Below, one piece after another: positions 11,764 through 20,602 of a stretch of DNA of 64,000 nucleotides. The stretch is from Sulfurovum sp. Its GTDB lineage: Bacteria > Campylobacterota > Campylobacteria > Campylobacterales > Sulfurovaceae. The translations under genes and the position numbers were made by a program. Below the pieces are notes generated by a model, which saw only the letters and a list, made by a program, of their open reading frames with translations, had not been told where the DNA came from and searched no databases. The stretch is taken from contig JAUZSQ010000093.1 in assembly GCA_030949325.1 (NCBI GenBank), positions 1-64,000 of the forward strand. Reading direction: 5' to 3'. Each line of letters begins with the position of its first letter. Position 1 is the first letter of the stretch.

Positions 11764-12858
11764 ATGAAAATTGAAACCAAAACCCTACAGTTTACTTCGC
11801 CTCTTTATCTTGAAAGTGGGCGTATTTTGGAACCTTATAGTATTTGCTATGAGACGTATGGGGTTTTGAATGCCGATAAATCGAATGTCATTTTGGTTTG
11901 TCATGCACTCTCAGGTTCGCATCATGCAGCAGGGGTGTATGATGGTGAACATAAGGCGGGTTGGTGGGATGGTCTTATTGGGGATGGCAAAGCGATAGAT
12001 ACACAAAAGTATTTTGTTATTTCTACCAATGTCATAGGCTCTTGTTTTGGAAGTACAGCTCCCATGAGTCCCAATTATCCTAGCCAAGACCCGTATCGGC
12101 TCAAATTTCCTGTGATTACTATCAAAGATATGGTACGCGCACAGATGCATTTATTCTCAGCATTGGGTATTTATCATCTTAGGGCTATTATTGGTGGCTC
12201 TATGGGAGGGATGCAGGCCTTACAGTTTGGGGTAGATTATCCCAATTTGGCTGATGATATTATCTCTTTGGCATCTACTTATGCTACACGTCCTTGGACG
12301 ATAGCGTTTAATAAAGTAGCCGTTGAAGCCATACGTCGTGACCCACGTTTTTGTCATGGCTATTATGAAAAAGATGCTTTTATCGAAGAAGGGCTTGATG
12401 GCTTGGCTATTGGACGTATCGCTGGGCATATCTCGTATCTCTCTACTACTTCTATGGATGATAAGTTTGGACGTAACTATGTCAATAATGATGGGCTTTT
12501 TGAACTCTTTGGGCGTTATGAAGTAGAGCGATATATGGAATACAATAGCAATAGCTTTTCGCGTATGTTTGACCCTTTGTCTTACTTATATATCGTCAAA
12601 GCGATTAATACTTTTAACCTGAGCCGTGGGTATGACTCCTTGCACGATGCCGTCTCTCGTATCAAAGCGAAGGTACATCTGATTTCTTTTTCGTCTGATA
12701 TGCTTTTTTGTCCTTCGGAGATGGCATATATTGCCAAGATGATGGAGCGTAATGGACAAGAGTATAGCTATTTAGCCGTACAAAGTGATTATGGTCATGA
12801 TGCTTTTTTGGTAGAGTTAGAGAAATTTGAATCACATATTAAGGATGTATTACAATGA
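11764..12858 (+). CDS. metX: Homoserine O-acetyltransferase
   Basis: Alpha/beta-hydrolase fold acyltransferase that makes O-acetyl- (or O-succinyl-) homoserine for methionine synthesis. 364 residues. Nucleophile elbow GGSMGGMQ with S146; the acid D in SFSSDMLFCP and His in YGHDAFLVE complete the triad. Conserved NVIGSCFGSTAP and ATRPWTIAFN blocks are present. Ends overlapping the xseB start (ATGA). The acyl donor cannot be read from sequence alone. Confidence 0.95.
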   Translation: MKIETKTLQFTSPLYLESGRILEPYSICYETYGVLNADKSNVILVCHALSGSHHAAGVYDGEHKAGWWDGLIGDGKAIDTQKYFVISTNVIGSCFGSTAPMSPNYPSQDPYRLKFPVITIKDMVRAQMHLFSALGIYHLRAIIGGSMGGMQALQFGVDYPNLADDIISLASTYATRPWTIAFNKVAVEAIRRDPRFCHGYYEKDAFIEEGLDGLAIGRIAGHISYLSTTSMDDKFGRNYVNNDGLFELFGRYEVERYMEYNSNSFSRMFDPLSYLYIVKAINTFNLSRGYDSLHDAVSRIKAKVHLISFSSDMLFCPSEMAYIAKMMERNGQEYSYLAVQSDYGHDAFLVELEKFESHIKDVLQ

Positions 12859-13058
12859 AAAATGAAACATTTGAAGAAAAACTAGAACACTCAAAGGCTT
12901 TACTTGAAAAGTTGATGAATCCAGAAATGACACTTGAGGCTTCTGTAGCATTGTATGAAGAGGGATTAAGCACCATCAAAGAAGCACAGCAACTCATCGA
13001 AGAGGCGAAAGTCAAGATTACTGTGATTGAAGAAGCCCATCAGAAGGTGAGTGAATAA
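12855..13058 (+). CDS. xseB: Exodeoxyribonuclease VII small subunit
   Basis: 67 residues, usual size. The family pattern FEEKLEHSKALLEKLMNPEMTLE followed by ALYEEGL is clear. Small subunit of ExoVII, which degrades single-stranded DNA. The start overlaps the metX stop by four bases, and the stop is followed immediately by the next gene, so it lies within a tight operon. xseA is not in the window. Confidence 0.93.
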   Translation: MKNETFEEKLEHSKALLEKLMNPEMTLEASVALYEEGLSTIKEAQQLIEEAKVKITVIEEAHQKVSE

Positions 13059-13059
13059 G

Positions 13060-13872
13060 ATGCCAAAAGAGTTGGTTGTAGGGGCATTACAGCTACCTAC
13101 TTTGGGGATGAATGCTACACGATTGGAGTTTTATCTCAAAAAAGCAGATGAACGTCATGTGGATGTGATGCTTTTGGGTGAGTATGTCCTCAATCATTTT
13201 TTCAAAGAACTTATGACGATGGCACCCAATATGGTCAAGGCTCAGAGTAAAAAACATATTGAACTTCTGAAAAACCTTTCTATGAAGTATGATATACTTT
13301 TTATTGCACCTATTATTATCATCAAGCAAAATAAATACTATAAGACCATAGCCAAAGTAAGTCCTAAATCTATACGTTATTATGAACAGCAGATATTACT
13401 TCCTTATCCTCATTGGAATGAAAAGAAATTTTTTTCCAATAAAGTAGCTCCTCTAAAAGATGCGATGACCTTTACTGTCAAAGGCTTTAAGATTATGGCT
13501 ATGTCAGGGTTTGAATTGCATTTTGAGCCTTTGTGGAAGCAGGTGAGACAAAAGAAGGTAGATTTGGTATTGCTTCCTACGGCTTCTACTTTTGCTTCTC
13601 ATGAGAGATGGCGTGAGATTATGAAGAGTAAGGCATTTTTGTATGGATGCTATATCCTTAGAGCCAATCGTTTAGGTGAGTATGTAGATGCTAATGTCTC
13701 GTGGAAGTTTTATGGTGATACGATGCTAGTAGCCCCTTCTGGTGAGGTAGAGATGATGCTTGAAGACAAAGAATCTATGTTGATTGAAACGATATACAAA
13801 GACGAGGTACTTACACATCGTAAGGCATGGGGCTTTGAGAAAGAATTACGAGAAAGAGAAGGATGCGTATGA
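13060..13872 (+). CDS. Carbon-nitrogen hydrolase (nitrilase) family protein, catalytic residues apparently lost
   Basis: 270 residues with the nitrilase superfamily fold. The Glu is retained (LLGEYVLNHFF, near residue 40). The usual Lys (Y-x-K-x-x-L) seems replaced in YYEQQILLPYP, and the Cys position (usually ICYD) reads MSGFELHFE with Ser. It therefore looks like a non-catalytic or altered member; the alignment is by eye. A GTG start at 13051 is possible, but the ATG at 13060 has AGGTGA nine bases upstream. The 3' end overlaps the ThiF-like gene by ten bases, so the two products may work together. Confidence 0.7.
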   Translation: MPKELVVGALQLPTLGMNATRLEFYLKKADERHVDVMLLGEYVLNHFFKELMTMAPNMVKAQSKKHIELLKNLSMKYDILFIAPIIIIKQNKYYKTIAKVSPKSIRYYEQQILLPYPHWNEKKFFSNKVAPLKDAMTFTVKGFKIMAMSGFELHFEPLWKQVRQKKVDLVLLPTASTFASHERWREIMKSKAFLYGCYILRANRLGEYVDANVSWKFYGDTMLVAPSGEVEMMLEDKESMLIETIYKDEVLTHRKAWGFEKELREREGCV

Positions 13873-14543
13873 CAAAAAGTGAATATTTTAACAGACAAAT
13901 ACAACTTTGGGGTGCTGAGGTACAAGAGAGTTTACAAGGCAAGAAGATAGCCATTATTGGCTCTGGTGGATTGGGCTGTACTTTGGCGATGGCTTTGGGT
14001 ACTTCTGGTATTGGTGAGATTCACATGGTTGATTTTGATACCGTGTCTTCTCACAATATACACAGACAAATTGCCTTTACCCTAGCAGATGAAGGGCAGA
14101 ACAAAGCACAAGTGGTATGTAAACTGATGGAATCAAAGAATCCTTTTGTCAAAGTCAAAGCCTTTGATATGACCTTTAAAAGCTTTGAGGCATTGGGATA
14201 TAGCTATGATTTGATACTCGATGCCACAGATAATCTGCCTGTAAGAGCAGAGATAGATAGCCATGCCAAAGCCCATCATACCCCTTGGATATATGCTTCG
14301 GTAGAAGAATTCAATGGGCAGGTATGTTTTTTTGATGAAGCTACTTTTCAAGTGTTCAATATCTCAGACCATAAACCAGCAGGGATTACCGCACCTATTG
14401 TGATGCATATTGGGTCACTTCAAGCCAATTTGGCATTACGGTATCTAGCAGGACTTTGTGTACTTAAAGATAAATTGTATTATCTTTACTTCACGGATGA
14501 GGGTGAATTGGTCACACAAAAGTTTGGTATGCCCAAAGCTTAA
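13863..14543 (+). CDS. ThiF/MoeB/HesA-family adenylyltransferase-like protein
   Basis: 226 residues, E1-like fold. Nucleotide-binding GSGGLGCTLA near residue 33, DFDTVSSHNIHRQ (MoeB pattern D-x-D-x-V-x-x-x-N-x-x-RQ), and DATDNLPVR. No CxxC zinc pairs and no C-terminal rhodanese are seen, so it is a short form. Members adenylate the C-terminus of ThiS- or MoaD-like proteins. It overlaps the nitrilase-like gene and no ubiquitin-like partner is nearby, so its substrate is unknown. Confidence 0.82.
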   Translation: MRMTKSEYFNRQIQLWGAEVQESLQGKKIAIIGSGGLGCTLAMALGTSGIGEIHMVDFDTVSSHNIHRQIAFTLADEGQNKAQVVCKLMESKNPFVKVKAFDMTFKSFEALGYSYDLILDATDNLPVRAEIDSHAKAHHTPWIYASVEEFNGQVCFFDEATFQVFNISDHKPAGITAPIVMHIGSLQANLALRYLAGLCVLKDKLYYLYFTDEGELVTQKFGMPKA

Positions 14544-14583
14544 AACAATAGTGATAAAATACATAATAATAAGGAGAAACAAC

Positions 14584-14925
14584 ATGAAATTACAAACATT
14601 ATTACTCTCAGGAATGATAGTATTATTTACAGGGTGTACGCAAGAGACACAAAATAGTTTTAGCCGTTCATTACAGAATTGGACAGGTACCAATGGTGTA
14701 CTAGATGTCTATGCAGGAGATAAACTCGTACATAGGTTTATCCATATAGATAAACTCTCTACAGCCAAAGGTACAAGCGATGGTTCAGTGAGACCTTACC
14801 GTTATGGCTATGGTATTGATGACCTCAATTTGAATGGCATCAAAGATAAAGGTGAGAAAAAAGCCTATTTTGAATTTTCGGATTATTCTACCTCTTACAT
14901 TTTTTATGAAAATACAAGAGGCTAG
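14584..14925 (+). CDS. Small lipoprotein
   Basis: 113 residues. Start ATG follows AAGGAGAAACAAC. Type II signal peptide with lipobox FTGC and lipidated C18. The mature part is polar, with an acidic DDLNLNGIKDKGEKKAY stretch that may bind a metal or mimic a calcium loop. I do not recognise a family. Followed by ridA after six bases, so it is probably co-transcribed. Confidence 0.7.
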   Translation: MKLQTLLLSGMIVLFTGCTQETQNSFSRSLQNWTGTNGVLDVYAGDKLVHRFIHIDKLSTAKGTSDGSVRPYRYGYGIDDLNLNGIKDKGEKKAYFEFSDYSTSYIFYENTRG

Positions 14926-14931
14926 GAGAAT

Positions 14932-15321
14932 ATGAAGTTTATAGAGACAAAAGAAGCACCACAAGCCATTGGTCCGTATTCACAAGCTGTTGAAGTCAAT
15001 GGATTTATTTATACTTCAGGACAGATAGCTTTGAGTCCTGAGGGCGTGATGTCAACTCAAGATGTAGAACATCAGACGCATCAAGTGATGAAAAATCTTT
15101 TTTATGTACTTCAAGGAGGTGGAGCGAAATTTACCGATGTGATTAAGACTACGATATTTTTAGCCGATATGGATGATTTTGCCATAGTCAATGACGTGTA
15201 TGCCCATTATTTTGGTGAGCATAAGCCTGTGAGAAGTACCGTAGCAGTCAAAACTTTGCCCAAAAATGCTTTGGTAGAGATAGATTGTATCGCTTTAGCA
15301 GGTACAGATTATCATTATTAG
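14932..15321 (+). CDS. ridA: RidA family enamine/imine deaminase
   Basis: 129 residues. Hydrolyses reactive 2-aminoacrylate-type enamines/imines from pyridoxal-phosphate enzymes. Family features: AIGPYSQAVEVNGFIYTSGQIAL at the N-terminus and RSTVAVKTLPKNALVEIDCIAL at the C-terminus, including the substrate-binding Arg. AGGAGAAT lies before the ATG. Usual length, intact. Confidence 0.94.
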   Translation: MKFIETKEAPQAIGPYSQAVEVNGFIYTSGQIALSPEGVMSTQDVEHQTHQVMKNLFYVLQGGGAKFTDVIKTTIFLADMDDFAIVNDVYAHYFGEHKPVRSTVAVKTLPKNALVEIDCIALAGTDYHY

Positions 15322-15348
15322 AAAAAGTTCAATAATCTTTTACATTAG

Positions 15349-15360
15349 TTTGGGTATAAT
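15349..15360 (+). promoter_or_regulatory. Candidate extended -10 promoter for rplU-rpmA
   Basis: TTTGGGTATAAT with an extended TG-type -10 (TATAAT at 15355-15360), 40 bases before the rplU ATG. Campylobacterota sigma-70 promoters often lack a clear -35, as here. Confidence 0.6.
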
Positions 15361-15399
15361 TGCGAACTTTTAAAATATAGATTTAGTAAAGGATTTGCA

Positions 15400-15705
15400 A
15401 TGTACGCAATCATTAAAGCAAGTGGTCAACAATTCAAAGTTCAAGAGGGTGATATCATCTGTTTTGATAACATGGGTCTTGAGCCAAAGTCAGCAGTAGA
15501 ATTCAAAGAAGTTCTAGCATTAGATAACGGTGAGTTAACTGTCGGTACGCCTTTTGTAGAGGGTGCAGTCGTTAAGGGTGAAGTTATCAATGAGGGTAGA
15601 GATAAGAAGATTATTATCTACAAAAAAAGAAGAAGAAAAGATTCAAAACTTAAACGTGGTTTCAGAAGAGACTATACAAGAGTAAGAATTACAAGCGTAG
15701 CATAA
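15400..15705 (+). CDS. rplU: 50S ribosomal protein L21
   Basis: 101 residues. Characteristic [18 protein letters not shown] start and [22 protein letters not shown]-terminus. Binds 23S rRNA. First gene of the conserved rplU-rpmA pair leading to obgE, as in Campylobacter. Confidence 0.98.
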   Translation: MYAIIKASGQQFKVQEGDIICFDNMGLEPKSAVEFKEVLALDNGELTVGTPFVEGAVVKGEVINEGRDKKIIIYKKRRRKDSKLKRGFRRDYTRVRITSVA

Positions 15706-15732
15706 TATAATTTACATATAAAGGAGCATGAA

Positions 15733-15987
15733 ATGGCACATAAGAAGGGACAAGGGTCCACTCAAAATAACCGTGATTCAGCTGGTCGTCGTTTAGGCGT
15801 TAAGAAATTTGGTGGTGAAGCAGTGATTCCTGGTAATATCATCATTAGACAAAGAGGTACAAAAGTACATCCTGGAAATGGTGTTGGCATCGGTAAAGAC
15901 CATACAATATTTGCACTGGTTGAAGGTGTAGTAAAGTTTGGAAATAGAACAAGTACACAAAAGAATGTTTCTGTAGTACCTGCGTAA
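15733..15987 (+). CDS. rpmA: 50S ribosomal protein L27
   Basis: 84 residues, [29 protein letters not shown], which is typical L27. No N-terminal cleavable extension is present. AAAGGAG lies upstream of the ATG. Acts at the peptidyl-transferase centre. A strong terminator follows. Confidence 0.98.
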   Translation: MAHKKGQGSTQNNRDSAGRRLGVKKFGGEAVIPGNIIIRQRGTKVHPGNGVGIGKDHTIFALVEGVVKFGNRTSTQKNVSVVPA

Positions 15988-15997
15988 GTTTCACTAG

Positions 15998-16035
15998 AAG
16001 ATACGTCCAATTTTGGACTTATCTTTTTATTTTTT
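15998..16035 (+). terminator. Intrinsic terminator after rpmA
   Basis: Arms 15998-16008 (AAGATACGTCC) and 16015-16025 (GGACTTATCTT) pair over about 10 bp with one mismatch, with loop AATTTT, followed by a T-rich run to 16035. It also overlaps the 3' end of the minus-strand lipoprotein gene. Confidence 0.85.
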
Positions 16036-16317
16036 CCCCAGCAAGTTCAAGCATTTATTTCTACCTAAAAACCATCCTTCTTCATAGTCTTTACTCTTTT
16101 TAAACAATGTATGTGATTTCTTGTATGACCCTTTTGATGTTGTGCATCCATCTACAATCCCTTTTTTATAATTTTTTGGAAAGTATTTACCAAAATAGAC
16201 TCCACTATAGCTATAACTATTTTTAGAAGGAGTAGATATTTTAGGGGAAATACAGCCTTGAAAATAGAGTAGGGAAATTGCTAAAGCAAAAAAAGTACTT
16301 TTTTTAGTTTGACTCAT
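16027..16317 (-). CDS. Small lipoprotein, unknown function
   Basis: 96 residues. Type II signal peptide ending in lipobox YFQGC with C22. The mature part is rich in Ser, Tyr and Lys, with two further Cys (DGCTTSKGSY, GRNKCLNLL) that could form a disulfide in the periplasm. It is inserted against the direction of rpmA and obgE in an otherwise conserved block. No family recognised. Confidence 0.65.
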   Translation of the reverse strand: MSQTKKSTFFALAISLLYFQGCISPKISTPSKNSYSYSGVYFGKYFPKNYKKGIVDGCTTSKGSYKKSHTLFKKSKDYEEGWFLGRNKCLNLLGKK

Positions 16318-16377
16318 CTATAAACCCTTTATATTCTTAATAGCATCAATTATAGCCATAATGTTCTCCAATTTAGA

Positions 16378-16383
16378 TATAAT
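16378..16383 (+). promoter_or_regulatory. Candidate -10 for obgE operon
   Basis: TATAAT 27 bases before the obgE ATG, in the divergent gap with the minus-strand lipoprotein gene. No clear -35. Confidence 0.5.
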
Positions 16384-16409
16384 CACAGCATTAATTAAAA
16401 GGTTTATAA

Positions 16410-17522
16410 ATGTTTGTAGATAGTGTAGAACTTATGATTTCATCAGGCAAGGGTGGAGCAGGATCCATATCTTTTTGGACAGAAAAATTTGTAGCCAATG
16501 GTGGTCCTGATGGTGGTGATGGTGGACGTGGTGGTGCGGTGTCATTTAAAGTAGATAATAATACTGATACACTCACATCGCTTAGAGGACGTGTACATAT
16601 CAAGGCGGAGAATGGTCGTCCAGGTGAAGGACGTAAGTGTTATGGGCGTAAGGGTCAAGATATGTTGATTACCGTGCCTCCAGGGACTACAGTTGTAGAT
16701 ATGGAAACAGGCGAAGAGTTGATGGACTTGGTAACGGAGGGTGAAATTGTACCCTTTTTGGATGGAGGTAAGGGAGGACTAGGAAATATGCATTTCAAAA
16801 GTTCTAGTAACCAGCGTCCTACCTACGCACAACCAGGATTACCAGGGATTACAAAAAGTGTACGTCTTGAGATGAAGCTTATTGCAGATATAGGGTTGGT
16901 GGGCTATCCTAATGTTGGTAAATCGACATTGATTGCTACACTTTCTAATGCTAGACCCCAAGTAGCAAACTATGAATTTACCACACTGACACCCAAATTA
17001 GGCGTCGTGCATATAGGTGATTATGATTCATTTATGATGGCTGATATTCCAGGTATTATTGAAGGTGCGAGTGATGGTCGGGGCTTAGGACATGCGTTTC
17101 TGAAGCACATCGAACGTACCAAAACCCTTTTACTGATGATAGATGCTGCCAATTATAGAGAGATGAAGTATCAGTATGAGACTTTACTGGTCGAGCTTCA
17201 ACGCTATTCTACTACGTTGGCTACACGTAAACATGCGATTGCCATTACCAAAATAGATTCACTCTCCGTTGAAGAAGTCAATATCTTGACCGAAGTATTT
17301 TTAGAAGATATAGGACTGAGTGCCAATAAGACATTGCATCAATACAAAGCCAAAGAAGTGTATACTTCTTATGGATTTAAAAAAGACTTTGGGATACTTC
17401 TACCTGAAGAAAAACCTCTTTTTGTCTTGCCTATTTCTTCTGTAGCACATATTAATACCGAAGCACTTCGTTATGCTTTGGGAGACTTTATTGACGCAGT
17501 AGAAGAGGAAGACGAGGCATAG
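16410..17522 (+). CDS. obgE: Obg family GTPase
   Basis: 370 residues. Glycine-rich Obg domain (about 1-158; [18 protein letters not shown]), then the G domain with GYPNVGKST (G1), [16 protein letters not shown] (G3) and TKID (G4). An essential GTPase linked to 50S assembly and stress response. Four bases separate it from proB. Intact, standard length without a long C-terminal tail. Confidence 0.97.
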   Translation: MFVDSVELMISSGKGGAGSISFWTEKFVANGGPDGGDGGRGGAVSFKVDNNTDTLTSLRGRVHIKAENGRPGEGRKCYGRKGQDMLITVPPGTTVVDMETGEELMDLVTEGEIVPFLDGGKGGLGNMHFKSSSNQRPTYAQPGLPGITKSVRLEMKLIADIGLVGYPNVGKSTLIATLSNARPQVANYEFTTLTPKLGVVHIGDYDSFMMADIPGIIEGASDGRGLGHAFLKHIERTKTLLLMIDAANYREMKYQYETLLVELQRYSTTLATRKHAIAITKIDSLSVEEVNILTEVFLEDIGLSANKTLHQYKAKEVYTSYGFKKDFGILLPEEKPLFVLPISSVAHINTEALRYALGDFIDAVEEEDEA

Positions 17523-17525
17523 ATT

Positions 17526-18228
17526 ATGGCTAAGAAACGTATTGTACTCAAAGTAGGTTCTTATGTCTTGACGCACAATGAAGGGATTGCCAAAGAGCGT
17601 ATGCTCGAATTGGTAAAGTTTATTGTGATGCTCAAAAGAGAAGATATTGAAGTAATATTGGTAAGCTCTGGTGCGATATCAGCAGGATATAGTAAGTTAA
17701 AAATCGATAAAAGTGATACGATTAATCGCCAAGTCCTAGCCTCTATTGGACAAACCTATTTATTGAGTACTTATCAAGATTTTTTTGATAACTTTGATAT
17801 GATATGTTCCCAAATATTGTTGCCTTATAGTATTTTTGATTCCCAAATAGGCAGAGAAAATGCAAACAATACGATTAACCGACTACTCTCTTATAATATA
17901 ACGCCTATTATCAATGAAAATGATACTGTAAGTATAGAAGAATTACTAGAAGGGGATAATGATATGCTTTCTGCGTATATTACACACTTTTGTGATGCTG
18001 ATATGCTGATTATCCTCTCAAACCTAGATGCCTATGTCAAAGATGGCAAAGCTATCAAGGTAGAAGACAATATACCTCAAGACGAAAAGAATACAAAAAT
18101 AGAAGCAGGAAGGTTTGTGGTATCGCATCACAAACAAATGTTCTTGGCTTCAGGATTTGATTTATCTGATGCGAAGTCTTTTTTGTTGGACGATATTCAT
18201 AAGGGTGGGACACTTTTTTATTTGATAG
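17526..18228 (+). CDS. proB: Glutamate 5-kinase, short form (probable 3' frameshift)
   Basis: Phosphorylates glutamate in the first step of proline synthesis. Amino-acid kinase fold only (IVLKVGSYVLT, SSGAISAG, NENDTVS, GDNDMLSAYIT); no PUA domain, as usual in Campylobacterota. The open frame continues to 18296 and would overlap bpt by 79 bases. The family normally ends near GTLF, and removing one T from the T7 run at about 18212-18218 gives Leu-Phe-Ile-stop near 18228. I prefer that end; if the sequence is right, the gene ends at 18296. Confidence 0.9.
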
Positions 18229-18982
18229 GTACCCAAGGTTTCCACTCTGGTTTTTCAAAGACTCTAGGGTATCCCTCTAGTATTTCCATAGGCTGAAAGT
18301 TTTGTTTGTACTCAAAAGCTTTAAATCCATCAATCCAATAGCCTAGGTAAACCCAATCAAGACCCAAGTTTTCTGCTAACTTAATTTCATAGAGTAATGA
18401 ATATGTACCTAAAGAAAAGCGAGGATAATCAGGGTCATAATAGCAGTAAATAGAATTAACCCCATCATCCAAAATATCAATGAGGTCAACACAAACCAAC
18501 TTGTCATCAATATAATAGAGCAATTCTTTACCAAAATCATGTGCACCACCTACATAGTTTTCATAATACTCTTGAATACCAATATCTTGATGATGCCATC
18601 CATCTCTTTTGGCTTTGTAACTATGATATTTATTGTATAGCTCTAGGTATTCTTTGGTAATACTTGGCTCTTGAATGACAATTCTAGTATCTTCATTTCT
18701 ATTAATAGTTTTGCGTTGGGATTTAGAATATTTATATTTAGCCACATTGATACGCATACTTTTACACTCAGTACAGCCAAAGCATACAGGATAAATAAAG
18801 TTCTTACCAAATCGTCTCCACCCTCGTTGGGCTACGGCTGTAGCAAAGGTTTTGGATACGACTTCGACTTGCTTATAGTTCATTCGCATCCTTTTGTGAG
18901 GAAGATAGGAACAAGGATGGTCATCTACAGAAAAGTCAATAGATTTTGGTATTAAAGGGTCAGGGTTATTTTTATCATGCAT
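18218..18982 (-). CDS. bpt: Aspartate/glutamate leucyltransferase (N-end rule)
   Basis: 254 residues. Transfers Leu from Leu-tRNA to proteins with N-terminal Asp or Glu, marking them for ClpAP. Features: PCSYLPHKRMRMNY, CFGCTECKSMRI, and the C-terminal GYWIDGFKAFEYKQNFQPMEIL block ending EKPEWKPW. It is converged upon by proB and is inserted between proB and fmt, which are adjacent in Campylobacter jejuni. Confidence 0.93.
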   Translation of the reverse strand: MHDKNNPDPLIPKSIDFSVDDHPCSYLPHKRMRMNYKQVEVVSKTFATAVAQRGWRRFGKNFIYPVCFGCTECKSMRINVAKYKYSKSQRKTINRNEDTRIVIQEPSITKEYLELYNKYHSYKAKRDGWHHQDIGIQEYYENYVGGAHDFGKELLYYIDDKLVCVDLIDILDDGVNSIYCYYDPDYPRFSLGTYSLLYEIKLAENLGLDWVYLGYWIDGFKAFEYKQNFQPMEILEGYPRVFEKPEWKPWVPIK

Positions 18983-19003
18983 AAAAGAATTATACCCAAA
19001 TAG

Positions 19004-19032
19004 TTGACATATTGGATTATACCTACTATACT
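19004..19032 (+). promoter_or_regulatory. Sigma-70 promoter for fmt-birA-parAB
   Basis: TTGACA (19004-19009), exactly 17 bases, then TATACT (19027-19032), 38 bases before the fmt ATG. Near-consensus, and it fits a start for the plus-strand block after the inserted bpt gene. Confidence 0.75.
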
Positions 19033-19070
19033 ACTAGGATAAAAATTTGATATAAAGAGTAAATAATCTG

Positions 19071-19986
19071 ATGAAATACACTATTGTTTATATGGGTACG
19101 CCCCATTATGCCAAAGAGATATTAGCCACGTTGATAGAGGCTGATGATATGGATGTGGCTTTAGTCCTTACGCAACCTGACCGTCCTGTAGGACGTAAGA
19201 GGGTTTTGACTCCTCCTAGTGTGAAGGTTTTGGCACAGAGTCATGATATAGCAGTCCTACAGCCTCATCGTCTAAGAGATGAGGGGATAGCTGAGGCAAT
19301 AGCATTGCTCAAGCCTGATTTTATTATTGTGGCTGCCTTTGGTCAAATCTTGCCAAGAGAGATTTTAGATATTGCACCTTGTATTAATCTTCATGCCTCA
19401 CTTTTACCACAGTATAGAGGGGCTTCACCTGTACAGCAATCGCTTTTGTATGGGGATGCTACGACGGGTGTGACTTCTATGCTAATGGAAGAGGGACTTG
19501 ATACGGGGGATATCTTGCAGAAGTCTGTATTTGTGATTCCTCCCACTATGCGACTACAGGGTTTGATGCAAAAACTGACTAATGATGCTTGTAGTCTTAC
19601 GCTAAGCACGATACGTAATTTTGCAGGGTTGAACCCTCAAAAACAAAATGAAAGCGAAGCTACCTTGTGTAAAAAGATTAAAAAACCTGATGGTGAAGTG
19701 GATTTTATGAAGGCAAAAGAAGTGTATGCAAAATACCGAGCCTTTGAAGGTTGTTAGAAGCCATTTTGTAGCTAATGGTACAAAATTGGAGGGCTTAGGG
19801 TTGATAGAATCAGAACGTGCTCATACTCCTTTTAGCATTCTTGGCTTTGAAGAGGAAGCTATTCTTGTGGGTTGTGGCAAAGGAACGCTACGCATTGCTA
19901 CACTTCAACCTGCATCCAAAAAGGCTATTTCAGCAAAATCCTATTGTGTAGGGCGAGGGTTAAAAATTGGAAGTTTATTATTTTGA
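19071..19986 (+). CDS. fmt: Methionyl-tRNA formyltransferase (frameshift)
   Basis: Formylates Met-tRNA(fMet) for initiation. N-terminal formyltransferase domain with INLHASLLPQYRGASPVQQ (catalytic Asn-His) and GVTSMLMEEGLDTGDIL, then the C-terminal OB-like domain. The frame breaks near 19735-19765 (KYRAFEG... to ...VANGTKLEG); at least two small indels are needed there. Corrected length about 305 residues. The 3' end overlaps birA. Confidence 0.95.
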
Positions 19987-20602
19987 TACTTTGGCTTCTA
20001 CGCAAGTGTATTTGATTGAAGCCCTTAAGAATAAGCACTTATCGGCACCTGTAGCCGTTCTAGCAGGAGAACAAAGTGCAGGTATTGGCTCTCGTAACAA
20101 TACTTGGCTAGGAACTAAGGGGAACTTTTTTGCCTCTATTGCCGTAGAGATAGATGCTTTACCCTCAGATTTACCTTTGGCATCGGCTTCTATCTACTTC
20201 TCGATGATTATGAAACAAGTACTCTTAGGGTTTGATGCCAATATTTGGCTCAAATGGCCGAATGATTTTTATATAGAGTCGGACAAAGTAGGGGGTACTA
20301 TTACCAAAAAAGTAGGTGACACACTCGTATGTGGCATAGGGATAAATCTTCAAAAATCTCCAAATACGTATCGTGTGCTAGAGGAAAATATTGCACCCAA
20401 AGTATTATTAGAACAGTATCTTATCGCAGTAGAGAAATTTCCAACATGGAAGCATATTTTTAGTGAGTTTGAGATAGAATTCAACTTAAGTAGAAAATTT
20501 TCATCACATCATAAAGGTGATAAAGTGAGTCTTGCCAATGCACAATTGTGTAAAGATGGCTCACTACATATTGAAGGGGAAACGGTGTATAGTTTAAGAT
20601 GA
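19967..20602 (+). CDS. birA: Biotin--[acetyl-CoA-carboxylase] ligase, short form
   Basis: 211 residues, monofunctional (no N-terminal HTH), as usual in Campylobacterota. Biotinylates the BCCP subunit. Motifs: GIGSRNNTWLG (biotinyl-AMP loop), LKWPNDFY and KVGGTITK. It starts within the end of fmt and overlaps parA by four bases (ATGA). Confidence 0.93.
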   Translation: MEVYYFDTLASTQVYLIEALKNKHLSAPVAVLAGEQSAGIGSRNNTWLGTKGNFFASIAVEIDALPSDLPLASASIYFSMIMKQVLLGFDANIWLKWPNDFYIESDKVGGTITKKVGDTLVCGIGINLQKSPNTYRVLEENIAPKVLLEQYLIAVEKFPTWKHIFSEFEIEFNLSRKFSSHHKGDKVSLANAQLCKDGSLHIEGETVYSLR

